Assembly (NCBI RefSeq): GCF_028356935.1
Contig: NZ_CP102798.1
Location: 3,782,001 to 3,846,000 of the forward strand
Origin: Lysinibacillus sp. OF-1
GTDB taxonomy: Bacteria; Bacillota; Bacilli; Bacillales_A; Planococcaceae
Direction of reading: 5' to 3'
DNA length: 64,000 nucleotides
A program made the translations under genes and the position numbers. Position 1 is the stretch's first letter; every line of letters starts with the position of its first letter. Of this stretch, positions 36,512 through 45,663 are shown in pieces. A model generated the notes under the pieces. The model ran no database searches, was not told the origin of the DNA, and saw only the letters and a program-made list of their open reading frames with translations.

Positions 36512-36527
36512 CTAGCCATTCCCCCAT

Positions 36528-37589
36528 TTACTTACGGAATTCATTAATAAACTGTTTAATTAAAGCAGATTTTGCACTATACTCGGCGTCAAATGCTTCG
36601 ATTTGCTCTTTAAATACATCTGCCCCTAACTCATAAACAGTCACTCCTTGACTGGCAAGTTCTTTTTTGAATTCTTCTTCTTGTCCAGTTCGTGTTTCTA
36701 CTGCATAAGCTATTGTTGCTTGTAAGGAATCAATAATGATTTTTTGAGCATTTTCAGATAATCCATCAAACATTCCCTCATTTGCTACGACAATTGATGG
36801 CCATACCATGTGATTTGTTACAGCTACATATTTGGCTACTTCGGAGTATTTATTTGTGATTGTCGCATCTAAGTCCATATCCATTCCGTCAATAACGCCT
36901 GTTTGTAATGCTGAATATACTTCTGGTAATGGTAATCCTTCTGGTGCAGCTCCCGCATCTTTATAAAATTTTTGGAGCGGCGGACTTGGTGTTACTCGCA
37001 TTTTTAAACCTGCTAAATCCGAAGCCTTTTTAACTTCTTTTGATTTCAATACCATCGTACGTTGACCAGCGAATAGATAATCTAACCCTTTTAAGCCCGT
37101 TCCTTCTATTTCTCCTAAAATCTCACGTGCAATATCAGTATGACTTGCATCTGAAGCTTCTTGTAAATTTTCAAACATGTATGGTGCGAACCACGCGGCC
37201 ATCTCAGGTGTACGCGTACTTAAAAAAGCGGCTGTAATAAAAGCAAAGTCTATCGAGCCTGCCTCTACTTGTTGTGCCATATCCGCTTCAGTCCCTAATT
37301 GACTTGCAGGGTAAATTTCAAGCTCCATTTTGCCATCTGAGCGTGCCTTTAATTCTTCATTAAATTTTTCAGCAGCTTTATGCCACATATGATCTGTTGA
37401 TGTAATATGGGCAAGCTTAAATTTCTTCTTTGGAATATCTTCATCCGAACTAGTTGCTGACACAGCTGATTTATTGTCCGTCTTTGCATCTGTTTCATTT
37501 GTTGTGTTTGAGTTACCACAAGCTGCCAAAACGAATAAAAGTGCGAATAAACAACTAACTAGCATAAACTTTAGCGGTTTTTTTATCAT
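36528..37589 (-). CDS. dctP: TRAP transporter solute-binding lipoprotein (DctP type)
   Basis: The 353-residue precursor has a lipoprotein signal: basic start, hydrophobic core and lipobox LAAC with Cys24. The mature part is DctP-like, with KFKLAHITSTDHMWHKAA, EIYPASQLGTEADMAQQV, the AGQRTMV strand and GLKMRVTPSP carrying the conserved Arg that binds the carboxylate of ligands. In a Gram-positive cell it would be anchored to the outer face of the membrane. Encoded in order with dctQ and dctM behind the aromatic pathway genes, it probably captures the pathway's aromatic acid substrate. Confidence 0.94.
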   Translation of the reverse strand: MIKKPLKFMLVSCLFALLFVLAACGNSNTTNETDAKTDNKSAVSATSSDEDIPKKKFKLAHITSTDHMWHKAAEKFNEELKARSDGKMELEIYPASQLGTEADMAQQVEAGSIDFAFITAAFLSTRTPEMAAWFAPYMFENLQEASDASHTDIAREILGEIEGTGLKGLDYLFAGQRTMVLKSKEVKKASDLAGLKMRVTPSPPLQKFYKDAGAAPEGLPLPEVYSALQTGVIDGMDMDLDATITNKYSEVAKYVAVTNHMVWPSIVVANEGMFDGLSENAQKIIIDSLQATIAYAVETRTGQEEEFKKELASQGVTVYELGADVFKEQIEAFDAEYSAKSALIKQFINEFRK

Positions 37590-37629
37590 AAAATATCCCC
37601 TCTATTTTTGATTTAATATGTTGCATTGG

Positions 37630-37815
37630 TTATGGCTCCGCCTTCGTCTTTCCACTAATTCCCCAATGAACGGGTGGCACTTCTATTAAAATAACTCTTA
37701 CACTATCAATTGGAACTCGTGCCGTTTGAACAATGGTAGTTGTAACTTCTTGTATAATTTTTTTCTTTTGCTCCACAGACCGTCCTTCTAATAACTGAAT
37801 TTGAACAATTGGCAT
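37630..37815 (-). CDS. 4-oxalocrotonate tautomerase
   Basis: The 61-residue protein has the 4-OT signature. After Met removal the N-terminal Pro1 is the catalytic base, with Arg11 (LLEGR) and Arg39 (DSVRV) in canonical places. Position 50 is Trp where the classical enzyme has Phe. It interconverts 2-hydroxymuconate and 2-oxo-3-hexenedioate, the substrate of the decarboxylase encoded just upstream. The gene starts about 12 bases after the decarboxylase stop and precedes the TRAP genes. Confidence 0.93.
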   Translation of the reverse strand: MPIVQIQLLEGRSVEQKKKIIQEVTTTIVQTARVPIDSVRVILIEVPPVHWGISGKTKAEP

Positions 37816-37827
37816 ATTTAGTCCCCG

Positions 37828-38598
37828 CTACTTCACAACTAATGTTAGCTTGCCAAGTGTCCCATAGTCTGCTTCTATTTCATCACCAGCTTTTACTGGA
37901 ATTGCATCTGTTATGCCACCTGTTAAAACGAGTTGACCAGGCAAAATACCTCTACCTTCTTTTGCTAACATCGTTAATAATTCAATGACCGAATAAATGG
38001 GATGACCAAGTACCGCAGCTCCTGTACCATGTAGTTTCTCTTCTCCATTTTGTTTCAAAATGACTTCTATAGAAGCCCAATCACATGTATAAGGTGAAAA
38101 TGCTTGCGCACTCAGCCAAATTTTCGATGAAGAAGCATTATCAGCTATTACATCAGGTAAAGTAAATGAAAAGTTTTTATAGCGACTGTCAATGACTTCA
38201 AGTGCTAGAAATACGTTTTCAATCGCATCCCATACTTCTAATGGTGTTAAATCCGCACCTTGTAGCTCTTTTTTAAAAACAAAGGCTACCTCTGCTTCCA
38301 CACGTGGATGAATATATTCAGCAGCTATAATTTCATTTGTCCTAAGATTCATTTGTGAGGTTAAACGCCCATAAATTGGAGAATCCACCCCTACTTGTTG
38401 CTGTTTAGCAATGCTTGTTAGACCCATTTTCCAACCGATAAACCGATTGTCAGCTGTCATCGTTTTTTCCATACTAATTTTTTGAATCTCATAGGCTTCT
38501 TCTACTGTCAAATTTGGTTTTGAGTTAGTAATCTTTTCAACTGCCTCTTTTGTTGCTTGTGCTTCCGCCACCCGCTCAGCATATTCAAATAAAGACAC
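37828..38598 (-). CDS. 4-oxalocrotonate (2-oxo-3-hexenedioate) decarboxylase
   Basis: A 256-residue member of the fumarylacetoacetate hydrolase-like hydratase/decarboxylase family. IGWKMGLTS, PIYGRLTSQM, EAEVAFVF (metal-binding Glu residues), DVIADNASSS and VLTGGITDAIPVKAGD fit the decarboxylase (DmpH-like) rather than the hydratase branch. It converts 4-oxalocrotonate to 2-oxopent-4-enoate with Mg or Mn. A paralogue with hydratase features is encoded at 40511-41290. Its start abuts the aldolase stop, and the tautomerase gene follows. Confidence 0.9.
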   Translation of the reverse strand: MSLFEYAERVAEAQATKEAVEKITNSKPNLTVEEAYEIQKISMEKTMTADNRFIGWKMGLTSIAKQQQVGVDSPIYGRLTSQMNLRTNEIIAAEYIHPRVEAEVAFVFKKELQGADLTPLEVWDAIENVFLALEVIDSRYKNFSFTLPDVIADNASSSKIWLSAQAFSPYTCDWASIEVILKQNGEEKLHGTGAAVLGHPIYSVIELLTMLAKEGRGILPGQLVLTGGITDAIPVKAGDEIEADYGTLGKLTLVVK

Positions 38599-39611
38599 TA
38601 TGCACTCCCCACTTTCTGTTGTGCAATTTTTTGTGCTACTTCAATGATCGTATCCTCTTGTCCACCTACAACATTTAATTTGCCTAACTCTACTAAAATA
38701 TCTCTAGCATCAACACCCACTTTTTCAGCAGCTATATGGGCATGACGTAAAAAGCTCGAATATACGCCTGCATAGCCCATTACTAAACTACCTGTCGTAA
38801 TATCTTGTGGATGTGGCAAAATATTGGCACGAACATAATCAGCCAGATCGAGTATTTGGTATAAATCTATGCCTGTTTCAATACCCATGCGATTTAATAC
38901 TGCGACCAATACCTCAGTTTGTGTATTGCCTGCTCCTGCACCTAAACAGCAAATACTGCCATCGATACGTGTAGCACCTTCTTGAATCGCTACAAGTGTA
39001 TTGGCAACAGCCAGAGACAAATTATTATGCGCATGAAAACCAATCTCAATGTTTAAATGAGCACGTAATAAACGAATACGATTCTGTACATCAGACGGTA
39101 GCATAGCCCCTGCTGAGTCCGTAACATACACGGCATCAGCCCCATATGATTCCATTAACAACGCCTGCTCTAATACTTTTTCAGGTGATGCAGAATGTGA
39201 CATCATTAAAAACCCAAATGCCTCCATCCCTAGTGCTTTCGCTGTTTCAATATGTTGCTTTGATACATCTGCCTCCGTTACATGTGTAGCAACACGAACA
39301 ACTCGAGCACCTGCCTCATAAGCCTCTTTCAAATGATGTATTGTGCCAATTCCAGGAATAAGCAAAACCGTTATTTTAGAATCTCCAGCAACTTCTGCTG
39401 CCGCTCTAATTAACGCAATATCATGCTCTTTAGAAAAACCATATTGAAGGGACGAGCCTCCTAAACCATCTCCATGCGTGACTTCAATATACGGTACACC
39501 GGCTTCACTTAATTGCTTCGTTACATAACGAACTTGCTCAGAAGAAAATTGATGGGCAACCACATGGCTACCATCACGAAGTGCAACCTCTGTTAAATAG
39601 ATTTGACTCAT
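38598..39611 (-). CDS. 4-hydroxy-2-oxovalerate aldolase
   Basis: A 337-residue HMGL/DRE-TIM barrel aldolase. It has [12 protein letters not shown] (metal-binding Asp with catalytic His), [23 protein letters not shown] and [14 protein letters not shown] (metal-binding His pair). It cleaves 4-hydroxy-2-oxopentanoate to pyruvate and acetaldehyde. In characterised relatives it forms a channelling complex with the acetaldehyde dehydrogenase encoded immediately upstream, whose 3' end overlaps this gene by 4 bases. Confidence 0.96.
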   Translation of the reverse strand: MSQIYLTEVALRDGSHVVAHQFSSEQVRYVTKQLSEAGVPYIEVTHGDGLGGSSLQYGFSKEHDIALIRAAAEVAGDSKITVLLIPGIGTIHHLKEAYEAGARVVRVATHVTEADVSKQHIETAKALGMEAFGFLMMSHSASPEKVLEQALLMESYGADAVYVTDSAGAMLPSDVQNRIRLLRAHLNIEIGFHAHNNLSLAVANTLVAIQEGATRIDGSICCLGAGAGNTQTEVLVAVLNRMGIETGIDLYQILDLADYVRANILPHPQDITTGSLVMGYAGVYSSFLRHAHIAAEKVGVDARDILVELGKLNVVGGQEDTIIEVAQKIAQQKVGSA

Positions 39612-40495
39612 CGCACTTCCACCTCCCTAACGCTCATTGTTTTTGCCATTTCTTCAGCCACCTTCAATCCAGCGGCCGTCATAATATCCAAATTTCCAGC
39701 ATAGATCGGTAAATAATCTCCCAATCCCTCTACTTCAATAAATACGGTAACTTTCTTTCCATCTACAATCGGATCTAGCTTCAAGCGATAACCTGGTACA
39801 TATTCATTTACTTTTGCGACCATATTTTTTACGGATTTAATAATCTCTTCCGTATTCGCTTCTTCTTCAAGGAGACATAACACCGTATCACGCATCAATA
39901 AAGGTGGCTCTGCTGGGTTTAAAATAATAATTGCCTTTCCTTTTTTTGCACCGCCAATCAGCTCAATTGCATTGGATGTTGTTTCTGTAAATTCATCGAT
40001 ATTAGCTCGTGTTCCTGGACCTGCACTTTTCGAAGCAATTGTTGCAACAATTTCAGCGTAATCAACACTTTGTACACGGCTAATGGCGTAGATGATTGGT
40101 ATCGTCGCCTGACCTCCACACGTAATCATGTTTACAACAGGCTTTTCCATATGCTCTGTCAAATTCACCGTCGGTACAACAAATGGACCTACAGCGGCTG
40201 GCGTTAAATCTATTAGTCTTTTGTTTAAACCTTGTAAAGCTTTCACATGAGCAATATGTGCCTTTGCTGATGTTGCATCAAATAAAATATCCGCCAAATG
40301 TGGTTGCTCTAGAAATCCTTCAATCCCATTGGAAATCGTCTGAAAACCTGCCTCTTGTGCACGTCTTAAGCCATCTGATTCAGGATCAATGCCAATAAGT
40401 ACTGACATCTCTAAGTACGGAGATCTTTGAATTTTCATCATTAAATCCGTACCAATATTACCTGAACCAATAATGCCCACTTTCATTTTTGTCAT
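39608..40495 (-). CDS. Acetaldehyde dehydrogenase (acylating)
   Basis: A 295-residue enzyme that oxidises acetaldehyde to acetyl-CoA with NAD. It begins with the Rossmann motif [13 protein letters not shown], has the catalytic Cys in [13 protein letters not shown] and the [16 protein letters not shown] segment of the MhpF/DmpF family. ATG follows GGGAGGAAGCTACC. Overlap with the aldolase gene agrees with the known bifunctional aldolase-dehydrogenase complex that channels toxic acetaldehyde. Confidence 0.96.
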   Translation of the reverse strand: MTKMKVGIIGSGNIGTDLMMKIQRSPYLEMSVLIGIDPESDGLRRAQEAGFQTISNGIEGFLEQPHLADILFDATSAKAHIAHVKALQGLNKRLIDLTPAAVGPFVVPTVNLTEHMEKPVVNMITCGGQATIPIIYAISRVQSVDYAEIVATIASKSAGPGTRANIDEFTETTSNAIELIGGAKKGKAIIILNPAEPPLLMRDTVLCLLEEEANTEEIIKSVKNMVAKVNEYVPGYRLKLDPIVDGKKVTVFIEVEGLGDYLPIYAGNLDIMTAAGLKVAEEMAKTMSVREVEVR

Positions 40496-40510
40496 GGTAG
40501 CTTCCTCCCT

Positions 40511-41290
40511 TTACACAAACTCTAGTTCGACTGTACCTAATAGTTCACCGAAGTCGGCTGTGAACTTATCACCTTGTTCAGCATCCAATGCTGCCGATAA
40601 AGCACCTGATAATATAACTTCTCCTGCTTCAACACCAATATCGAAATCTGCTAGACGGTTTACAAGCCAAGCGACACAACTTGCTGGATTGCCTAAAACA
40701 TCTTCTCCCTTTCCTTCATTCATAAACGCTCCATTTTTATAAAGCTGCATTTCGATTGCTGGTAAGTCAACATTGAAGACCTCACGTTTCACTTGACCTA
40801 GTACGTATTTTGCAGAGGAAGCATTATCTGCAATGGTATCGAGCAATTTTATTTGCCAATTGGCAATGCGACTATCTACGATTTCAAGACTAGCTACAAT
40901 ATAATCTGTTGCTTCAAGTACCTCCTTAACAGTGACATTAGGTCCCTTTAAAGGAGACTTCAGTACAAACGCAATTTCGCCTTCGACTTTCGGCTTTAAA
41001 TAACTTGATCGCTCGGTTTTTCCTTCTGTAATTTCCATATTCGATAAAAGATGCCCATAATCTGGTTCATCCACGTTTAATAGATTTTGCATTGCTAAAG
41101 ATGTCAAACCAATTTTTTTACCTGTAATTTTATGGCCGTTCAGTAACTTCCTATTAACGATTTCAAGTTGAATGGAGTAAGCATCTTTCAATGAAATATC
41201 TTTAGCTGATTGAGTAATCGGCTCAATGCCAATGCGTGTTCTTTCTGCTTCTAATAATTTGTTAGACCATTCAATTAGATTCACTACCAT
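40511..41290 (-). CDS. 2-oxopent-4-enoate hydratase
   Basis: A 259-residue FAH-like protein paralogous to the decarboxylase encoded at 37828. ITGKKIGLTSLAMQN, DEPDYGHLLSNM, KPKVEGEIAFVL and DTIADNASSAKYVLG, with the AGEVILSGALS ending, point to the vinylpyruvate hydratase (MhpD/DmpE) branch. It adds water to 2-oxopent-4-enoate to give 4-hydroxy-2-oxovalerate. Position between the semialdehyde dehydrogenase and acetaldehyde dehydrogenase matches the classic meta-cleavage order. Confidence 0.9.
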   Translation of the reverse strand: MVVNLIEWSNKLLEAERTRIGIEPITQSAKDISLKDAYSIQLEIVNRKLLNGHKITGKKIGLTSLAMQNLLNVDEPDYGHLLSNMEITEGKTERSSYLKPKVEGEIAFVLKSPLKGPNVTVKEVLEATDYIVASLEIVDSRIANWQIKLLDTIADNASSAKYVLGQVKREVFNVDLPAIEMQLYKNGAFMNEGKGEDVLGNPASCVAWLVNRLADFDIGVEAGEVILSGALSAALDAEQGDKFTADFGELLGTVELEFV

Positions 41291-41304
41291 GCTTTCCCCC
41301 CAAG

Positions 41305-42774
41305 TTATAATTTAATTGTTACGTTTGAGACCTCGCAGTAGAATTCAAAGCTGTGTGCGCCACCTTCACGCCCGATTCCGCTATGTTTCATCCCACCAAA
41401 TGGTGTTCGAAGATCTCTTAAATACCATGTATTTACCCAAACGATGCCTGACTCAATTTGACCTGCAACACGATGTGCACGTCTTAAATCATTTGTCCAA
41501 ATAGTTGCACCTAAGCCGTAATTTGTATCATTTGCACGGGAAATCACGTCGTCTTCTGTATCAAAAGGTAATACTGTAACAACTGGGCCAAAAATTTCTT
41601 CGCGTACACAACGGTCCTGATCCGTTAAATCGGTAATAATTGTTGGCTCAATATAGTAGCCTTTATCGATAGTAGCTGGGCGACCACCGCCTGTAAGAAT
41701 ATTGCCACCCTCTTCTCTGGCAATTTGAATGTAACCCATTACTTTTTCATAATGCTCTTTCCCTACGACAGAGCCGATATCTGTCGTTGCATCAAATGGA
41801 TCTCCAATTTTTAATTCTTTTGTACGAGCTACAAATTTCTCCACAAATTCTTTATAAATATCACGTTCTACATATATACGAGAACCACAGAGACACACTT
41901 GCCCTTGGTTTGTAAAGCTTGATTTTAACGTTGTTGCAAGAACTTCATCTAGGTCCGAATCTTTAAAAATAATAGTAGGATTTTTGCCCCCTAATTCAAA
42001 TGAAACTTTTTTCAATGTAGGGGCAGCAGCCTTCATAATAGTAGTGCCTGTTTTAGTTTCCCCTGTAAATGTAATAGCATCTACATCAGGGTGTTCTGAT
42101 AGAAAAGCACCTGCTGAATTCCCACCAAAACCGTGAACTAAATTTACAACACCATCTGGTATCCCCGCTTCTTGACATAATTCAACCAAGCGAGTAGCTG
42201 TCATTGGTGTAAGCTCCGCCGGTTTCATGACAGCAGTACTACCTGCTGCTAAGCAAGGGGCTAATTTCCAAGTTAAAAGTAGTAATGGTAAATTCCAAGG
42301 ATTAATCATAGCCACGACACCTACTGGTCGTGTCACTGAATAATGAAGTGCCATATTGTCTTGGTTATAAGATTCATTGCCAAGTGAAGTAACGTAATCC
42401 GCAAAGAAGTGGAAATTATGTGCTGCACGTTTAATATCCATTTCTATCGCTAAATGATACGGTTTGCCTGTATCTATCGTTTCTAAAGCAGCAAGTTCTT
42501 CAACATTTTCTAAAATGAGGTCGCCAATACGTCGTAACAGTAGAGAGCGCTCTTTGACAGTGAATTTTCCCCACGGTCCTTTCAAAGCAGCTTTTGCAGA
42601 TTGTACTGCTGCATCGACTTCTTCCCTAGTCGCTTCTGCTACCCATCCAATGACTTCTTCTGTAGCAGGATTTATATTTTCAAACACTTTCCCATCTATA
42701 GCGTCAATGAATTCACCGTTTATGAAATTACGACAATTAATACTTTTCGTTTTAAACGTTGCATGTTGCATCAC
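41305..42774 (-). CDS. 2-aminomuconate-6-semialdehyde dehydrogenase
   Basis: A 489-residue aldehyde dehydrogenase. NAD-binding INPWNLPLLLLTWKLAPCLA and FTGETKTGT, catalytic Glu in FELGGKN, and Cys in NQGQVCLCGSR are all present. The sequence is of the 2-hydroxymuconic/2-aminomuconic semialdehyde dehydrogenase type. In this neighbourhood, with 3-hydroxyanthranilate dioxygenase, ACMS decarboxylase and a RidA deaminase, the amino substrate is more likely, giving 2-aminomuconate. Either ATG (42774 GTG-type or 42771) is possible. Confidence 0.9.
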   Translation of the reverse strand: MMQHATFKTKSINCRNFINGEFIDAIDGKVFENINPATEEVIGWVAEATREEVDAAVQSAKAALKGPWGKFTVKERSLLLRRIGDLILENVEELAALETIDTGKPYHLAIEMDIKRAAHNFHFFADYVTSLGNESYNQDNMALHYSVTRPVGVVAMINPWNLPLLLLTWKLAPCLAAGSTAVMKPAELTPMTATRLVELCQEAGIPDGVVNLVHGFGGNSAGAFLSEHPDVDAITFTGETKTGTTIMKAAAPTLKKVSFELGGKNPTIIFKDSDLDEVLATTLKSSFTNQGQVCLCGSRIYVERDIYKEFVEKFVARTKELKIGDPFDATTDIGSVVGKEHYEKVMGYIQIAREEGGNILTGGGRPATIDKGYYIEPTIITDLTDQDRCVREEIFGPVVTVLPFDTEDDVISRANDTNYGLGATIWTNDLRRAHRVAGQIESGIVWVNTWYLRDLRTPFGGMKHSGIGREGGAHSFEFYCEVSNVTIKL

Positions 42775-42847
42775 TTTTCACTCCCTCAATTATGGAGCGA
42801 CTTTAAGAAAAAGAGTGTTTTACCTTTTTCTCAAAGTCGCTTTTTGA

Positions 42848-43309
42848 TTATTCTGAAATTTCAACAACCATTTCTATTTCAATGGCTGTATTATTAGGAA
42901 GTTGGGCCATCCCAACTGCTGAACGGGCATGTTTTCCTCGTTCTCCAAAAACATCCACTAATAAATCTGATGCACCATTCATAACTTTTGGCTGTTGTGT
43001 AAAATCAGGCGTAGAATTGACCATTCCTAAAATTTTTACAATACGCTTCACCTTCGATAAATCACCTAATTCAGATTTCAATACAGATAACAGGTTAATC
43101 ATCGATTGGCGACAAGCTGCATAGCCATCATTTACTGTTAAATCTTCACCTAATTTGCCATGATACTGATCGACACCTTGACCTGATGTAAAAATTAAAT
43201 TACCTGTTCGTACACAACCAACGTAATTTCCAACTGCTTCCCTTGGCTCAGCAAGTTCTATTCCAAGCTCTTGCAAGCGTTCTTCAGGCGTTTTCACTTG
43301 ATTTACCAT
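42848..43309 (-). CDS. RidA-family 2-aminomuconate deaminase
   Basis: A 153-residue Rid-family protein: GNYVGCVRTGNLIFTSGQG, DGYAACRQSMINLLSVLK and the active-site Arg in GKHARSAVGMAQLP with a terminal IEIEMVVEI. Rid proteins hydrolyse enamine/imine intermediates. Within the 3-hydroxyanthranilate pathway a Rid-like enzyme removes ammonia from 2-aminomuconate to give 4-oxalocrotonate, and this is the expected role here. The start overlaps the decarboxylase gene by 26 bases with AAGGAG upstream. Confidence 0.88.
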   Translation of the reverse strand: MVNQVKTPEERLQELGIELAEPREAVGNYVGCVRTGNLIFTSGQGVDQYHGKLGEDLTVNDGYAACRQSMINLLSVLKSELGDLSKVKRIVKILGMVNSTPDFTQQPKVMNGASDLLVDVFGERGKHARSAVGMAQLPNNTAIEIEMVVEISE

Positions 43310-44315
43310 TTAGAACCCTGCTCCTTTCTACATTTAAAAATGACATAGCGTTTTCACCTAGAATGGCTTTACGTACTTCTTCTGATAAGTCCAAGGTTTC
43401 ATCTATGATTTTTCCAGGGTTAATTTCTCTTAGTAAAAATGGATAGTCTGATCCCATCATAATTTTCTCATGGCCAAAACGTTCAATTAAGTAATGTAGA
43501 TTTTGTGATTCATATACTAATGAATCAAAGTAAAAATTTTTCGTGTAGTGGCTTGGAGGATATTTTGTACGTCTAAGGCTTGGCCAAACATCCCAACCTT
43601 GGTCTAGACGTGGAAGAATATAAGGGAATGATCCGCCACCATGGGCAAAACAAACCTTTAAATTCGGACACTTTTCCATTACACCACTCCACACCAAGCT
43701 CGCTGCCGCTAAAGCTGTTTCACTCGGCATGCCAATTGTATATAAAAAGTTATGTCTTGGTGTTCTCTCTTGTGCTAAGGTTTCCCAAGGATGAATAAAG
43801 AGCGGCATTTCATATTGTTCTGCCGCTTCAAAAAATGGCAGTAAATACTCGCTGTCCAAATTTTCTCCATTGATATTAGTGCCAATTTCAATTCCGGCTA
43901 GACCTATTTCTTTGCACCGTTTTAACTCCACAACAGCCGCTTTTGCATCTTGCAACGGTACAGTTCCTAGGCCGATAAAACGATCTGGATGTGCTTTAAC
44001 AACATCTGCAATAAAGTTATTTTGGAATTGTGCAAGCTCTACCGCTTGTTCAATAGGTGCCCAATAAGAAAATGTGACAGGTACGGGTGAAATAACCTGC
44101 ATATCTACACCCTCATGATCCATATCCTCAATGCGTTTTTTTGTGTCCCACACTTGATTGGTCACTTCCCTAAATACTTCACCACTTACCATAATATCCG
44201 CTCCACAAGAACATTTTTGCTCTAAGACAGGCCACTTATCATTATCATACTTACTAGCAAAATTCGGTAAATCTCTCGGATAAATATGTGTATGAAAATC
44301 GATTCTCATTGCCAT
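43284..44315 (-). CDS. nbaD: 2-amino-3-carboxymuconate-6-semialdehyde decarboxylase (ACMSD)
   Basis: A 343-residue amidohydrolase-fold decarboxylase. Metal ligands appear as HxH in DFHTHIYP, His in LFIHPWETL, a His in CFAHGGGSFPY and Asp in MGSDYPF. KCSCGADIMVSGEVFREVT near the N-terminus is typical of ACMSD. It removes CO2 from the unstable ring-cleavage product of 3-hydroxyanthranilate, preventing spontaneous quinolinate formation. Its ATG overlaps the end of the dioxygenase gene by 10 bases. Confidence 0.93.
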   Translation of the reverse strand: MAMRIDFHTHIYPRDLPNFASKYDNDKWPVLEQKCSCGADIMVSGEVFREVTNQVWDTKKRIEDMDHEGVDMQVISPVPVTFSYWAPIEQAVELAQFQNNFIADVVKAHPDRFIGLGTVPLQDAKAAVVELKRCKEIGLAGIEIGTNINGENLDSEYLLPFFEAAEQYEMPLFIHPWETLAQERTPRHNFLYTIGMPSETALAAASLVWSGVMEKCPNLKVCFAHGGGSFPYILPRLDQGWDVWPSLRRTKYPPSHYTKNFYFDSLVYESQNLHYLIERFGHEKIMMGSDYPFLLREINPGKIIDETLDLSEEVRKAILGENAMSFLNVERSRVLNGKSSENA

Positions 44316-44860
44316 TCACTTACAGTCTCAGGCATTACATGTCCACAACTATCACATTGACGTAAATCTTTAGAAGCGTTGAAGTAATCAATACCATCTG
44401 AGATTTGTTTCCCAATGTTTGTTACTTGTACGCGTAGACGATACAATTCATGGTCACATTCACTGCATAGCCATACTAAATCCTCTAACTCGCCTTCTTT
44501 ACGTTTTCTCTCCACGACAATTCCATATGTGTCTGCAACGCGGTGTGGTGAATGAGGGACGTTTGCTGGTAGCATAAACATTTCGCCTTCCTTCACTTCA
44601 ATTACTTCACGTTTACCTTCATCATTAATAACCTCTACAAAACAAGAACCTTTAATTTGATAGAATAGTTCATCTGATGGGTCAACATGGAATTCACGAC
44701 GAGCATTTGGACCACCAAGCAACATAATTAAAAACTCAGAGTCTTCCCATAGCACTTTATTATTCACTGGCGGTTTTAGTAAATGCTTGTTCTCCTCAAT
44801 GATTTTAAAAATGTTTTGAGAACGGGCTTGTAATTTACTTACTTGCGTTGAATTGGACAT
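44306..44860 (-). CDS. nbaC: 3-hydroxyanthranilate 3,4-dioxygenase
   Basis: A 184-residue cupin enzyme that opens the ring of 3-hydroxyanthranilate using Fe(II). Iron ligands H58, E64 and H103 are in place (FHVDPSDELFY and PANVPHSPHR). The C-terminus has two CxxC pairs (C132/C135 and C169/C172) that form the second, rubredoxin-like iron site typical of bacterial versions. It starts downstream of the IclR regulator and overlaps the ACMSD gene. ATG follows AGGAGG. Confidence 0.95.
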   Translation of the reverse strand: MSNSTQVSKLQARSQNIFKIIEENKHLLKPPVNNKVLWEDSEFLIMLLGGPNARREFHVDPSDELFYQIKGSCFVEVINDEGKREVIEVKEGEMFMLPANVPHSPHRVADTYGIVVERKRKEGELEDLVWLCSECDHELYRLRVQVTNIGKQISDGIDYFNASKDLRQCDSCGHVMPETVSEWQ

Positions 44861-44885
44861 AATTGAATTCCTCCTAATTTTAAAT

Positions 44886-45641
44886 TTAATAATTTATTGT
44901 CATATAGCCTAGTTGTCTCGAAATTAGTTCTGCTGAACGAATTACCTCACGAACAATTGCCTGTTTATCCTTACCGTTCATATAACTTTTTTCACCTACT
45001 AAGTTAAGGGCTGCTACAACTTGACCATTATAGGTTTTAATAGGTGCTGCAACCCCATAAGTATTGGACGCATTTTCCTGATCGCTAATGGCATAGCCGT
45101 TTTTATAAACTACTTCAAGCTCCTTTTTCAAATCATCTACAGAGGTGATAGTATTGGCAGTTTGCTTAAACATGCCTTTTTCCAACATCGGCAACATAAA
45201 TGCTGGATTATACGTTAATAATACTTTCCCAATGCTTGTTGAATAAGCAGGATAACGAGTCATACCGACAAATGTTGGTACTATATCCGCATGTGGAGAC
45301 ATAGCCTTGTATACAAATCGAACTTCCCCATTATCAAACATCCCAATATGTGAAGTACCTTTAAAACGCGCAACCAAATTACTTATTATAGGGCCTGCTT
45401 CAAAATTAATTTCTTGGTAATACATAACTTTGTTACTCCACTCAAGAATTTTCCAGCCTAATCGGTAACGCTTATCACTGCCTTGCAAGAGAATACTTTC
45501 TTGACACATTGTTTTTAAGAAATGATGGACTGAACTCGGAGGTAAATTTAGCTTTTCTGCGATTTCTTTATTACTTAAAGATGGTTCGCCATCCAAAAAT
45601 AAATCGATAATGCGTGAGATTTTTTTTACCGATGAAATCAA
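44886..45641 (-). CDS. IclR-family regulator of the aromatic cluster
   Basis: The protein has an N-terminal winged helix (SVKKISRIIDLFLDG, LSNKEIAEKLNLPPSSVHHFLKTM) and a C-terminal IclR effector domain with TRYPAYSTSIGKVLL and ISDQENASNTYGVAAPI. The family senses aromatic acids or pathway intermediates. I prefer the TTG at 45641 because GGAGG lies eight bases upstream. A TTG at 45662 would place that ribosome site inside the gene. It lies within the operon, between the monooxygenase and dioxygenase genes, so it probably regulates the whole set, perhaps through the palindrome at 47690. Confidence 0.9.
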   Translation of the reverse strand: MISSVKKISRIIDLFLDGEPSLSNKEIAEKLNLPPSSVHHFLKTMCQESILLQGSDKRYRLGWKILEWSNKVMYYQEINFEAGPIISNLVARFKGTSHIGMFDNGEVRFVYKAMSPHADIVPTFVGMTRYPAYSTSIGKVLLTYNPAFMLPMLEKGMFKQTANTITSVDDLKKELEVVYKNGYAISDQENASNTYGVAAPIKTYNGQVVAALNLVGEKSYMNGKDKQAIVREVIRSAELISRQLGYMTINY

Positions 45642-45663
45642 ATGCTTCACCTCCAAGTTCAAT

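Noticed and set aside
42464..42897. Forward frames over the start of the semialdehyde dehydrogenase and the end of the deaminase
   Set aside because: They overlap two well-supported genes on the other strand and have no ribosome site.
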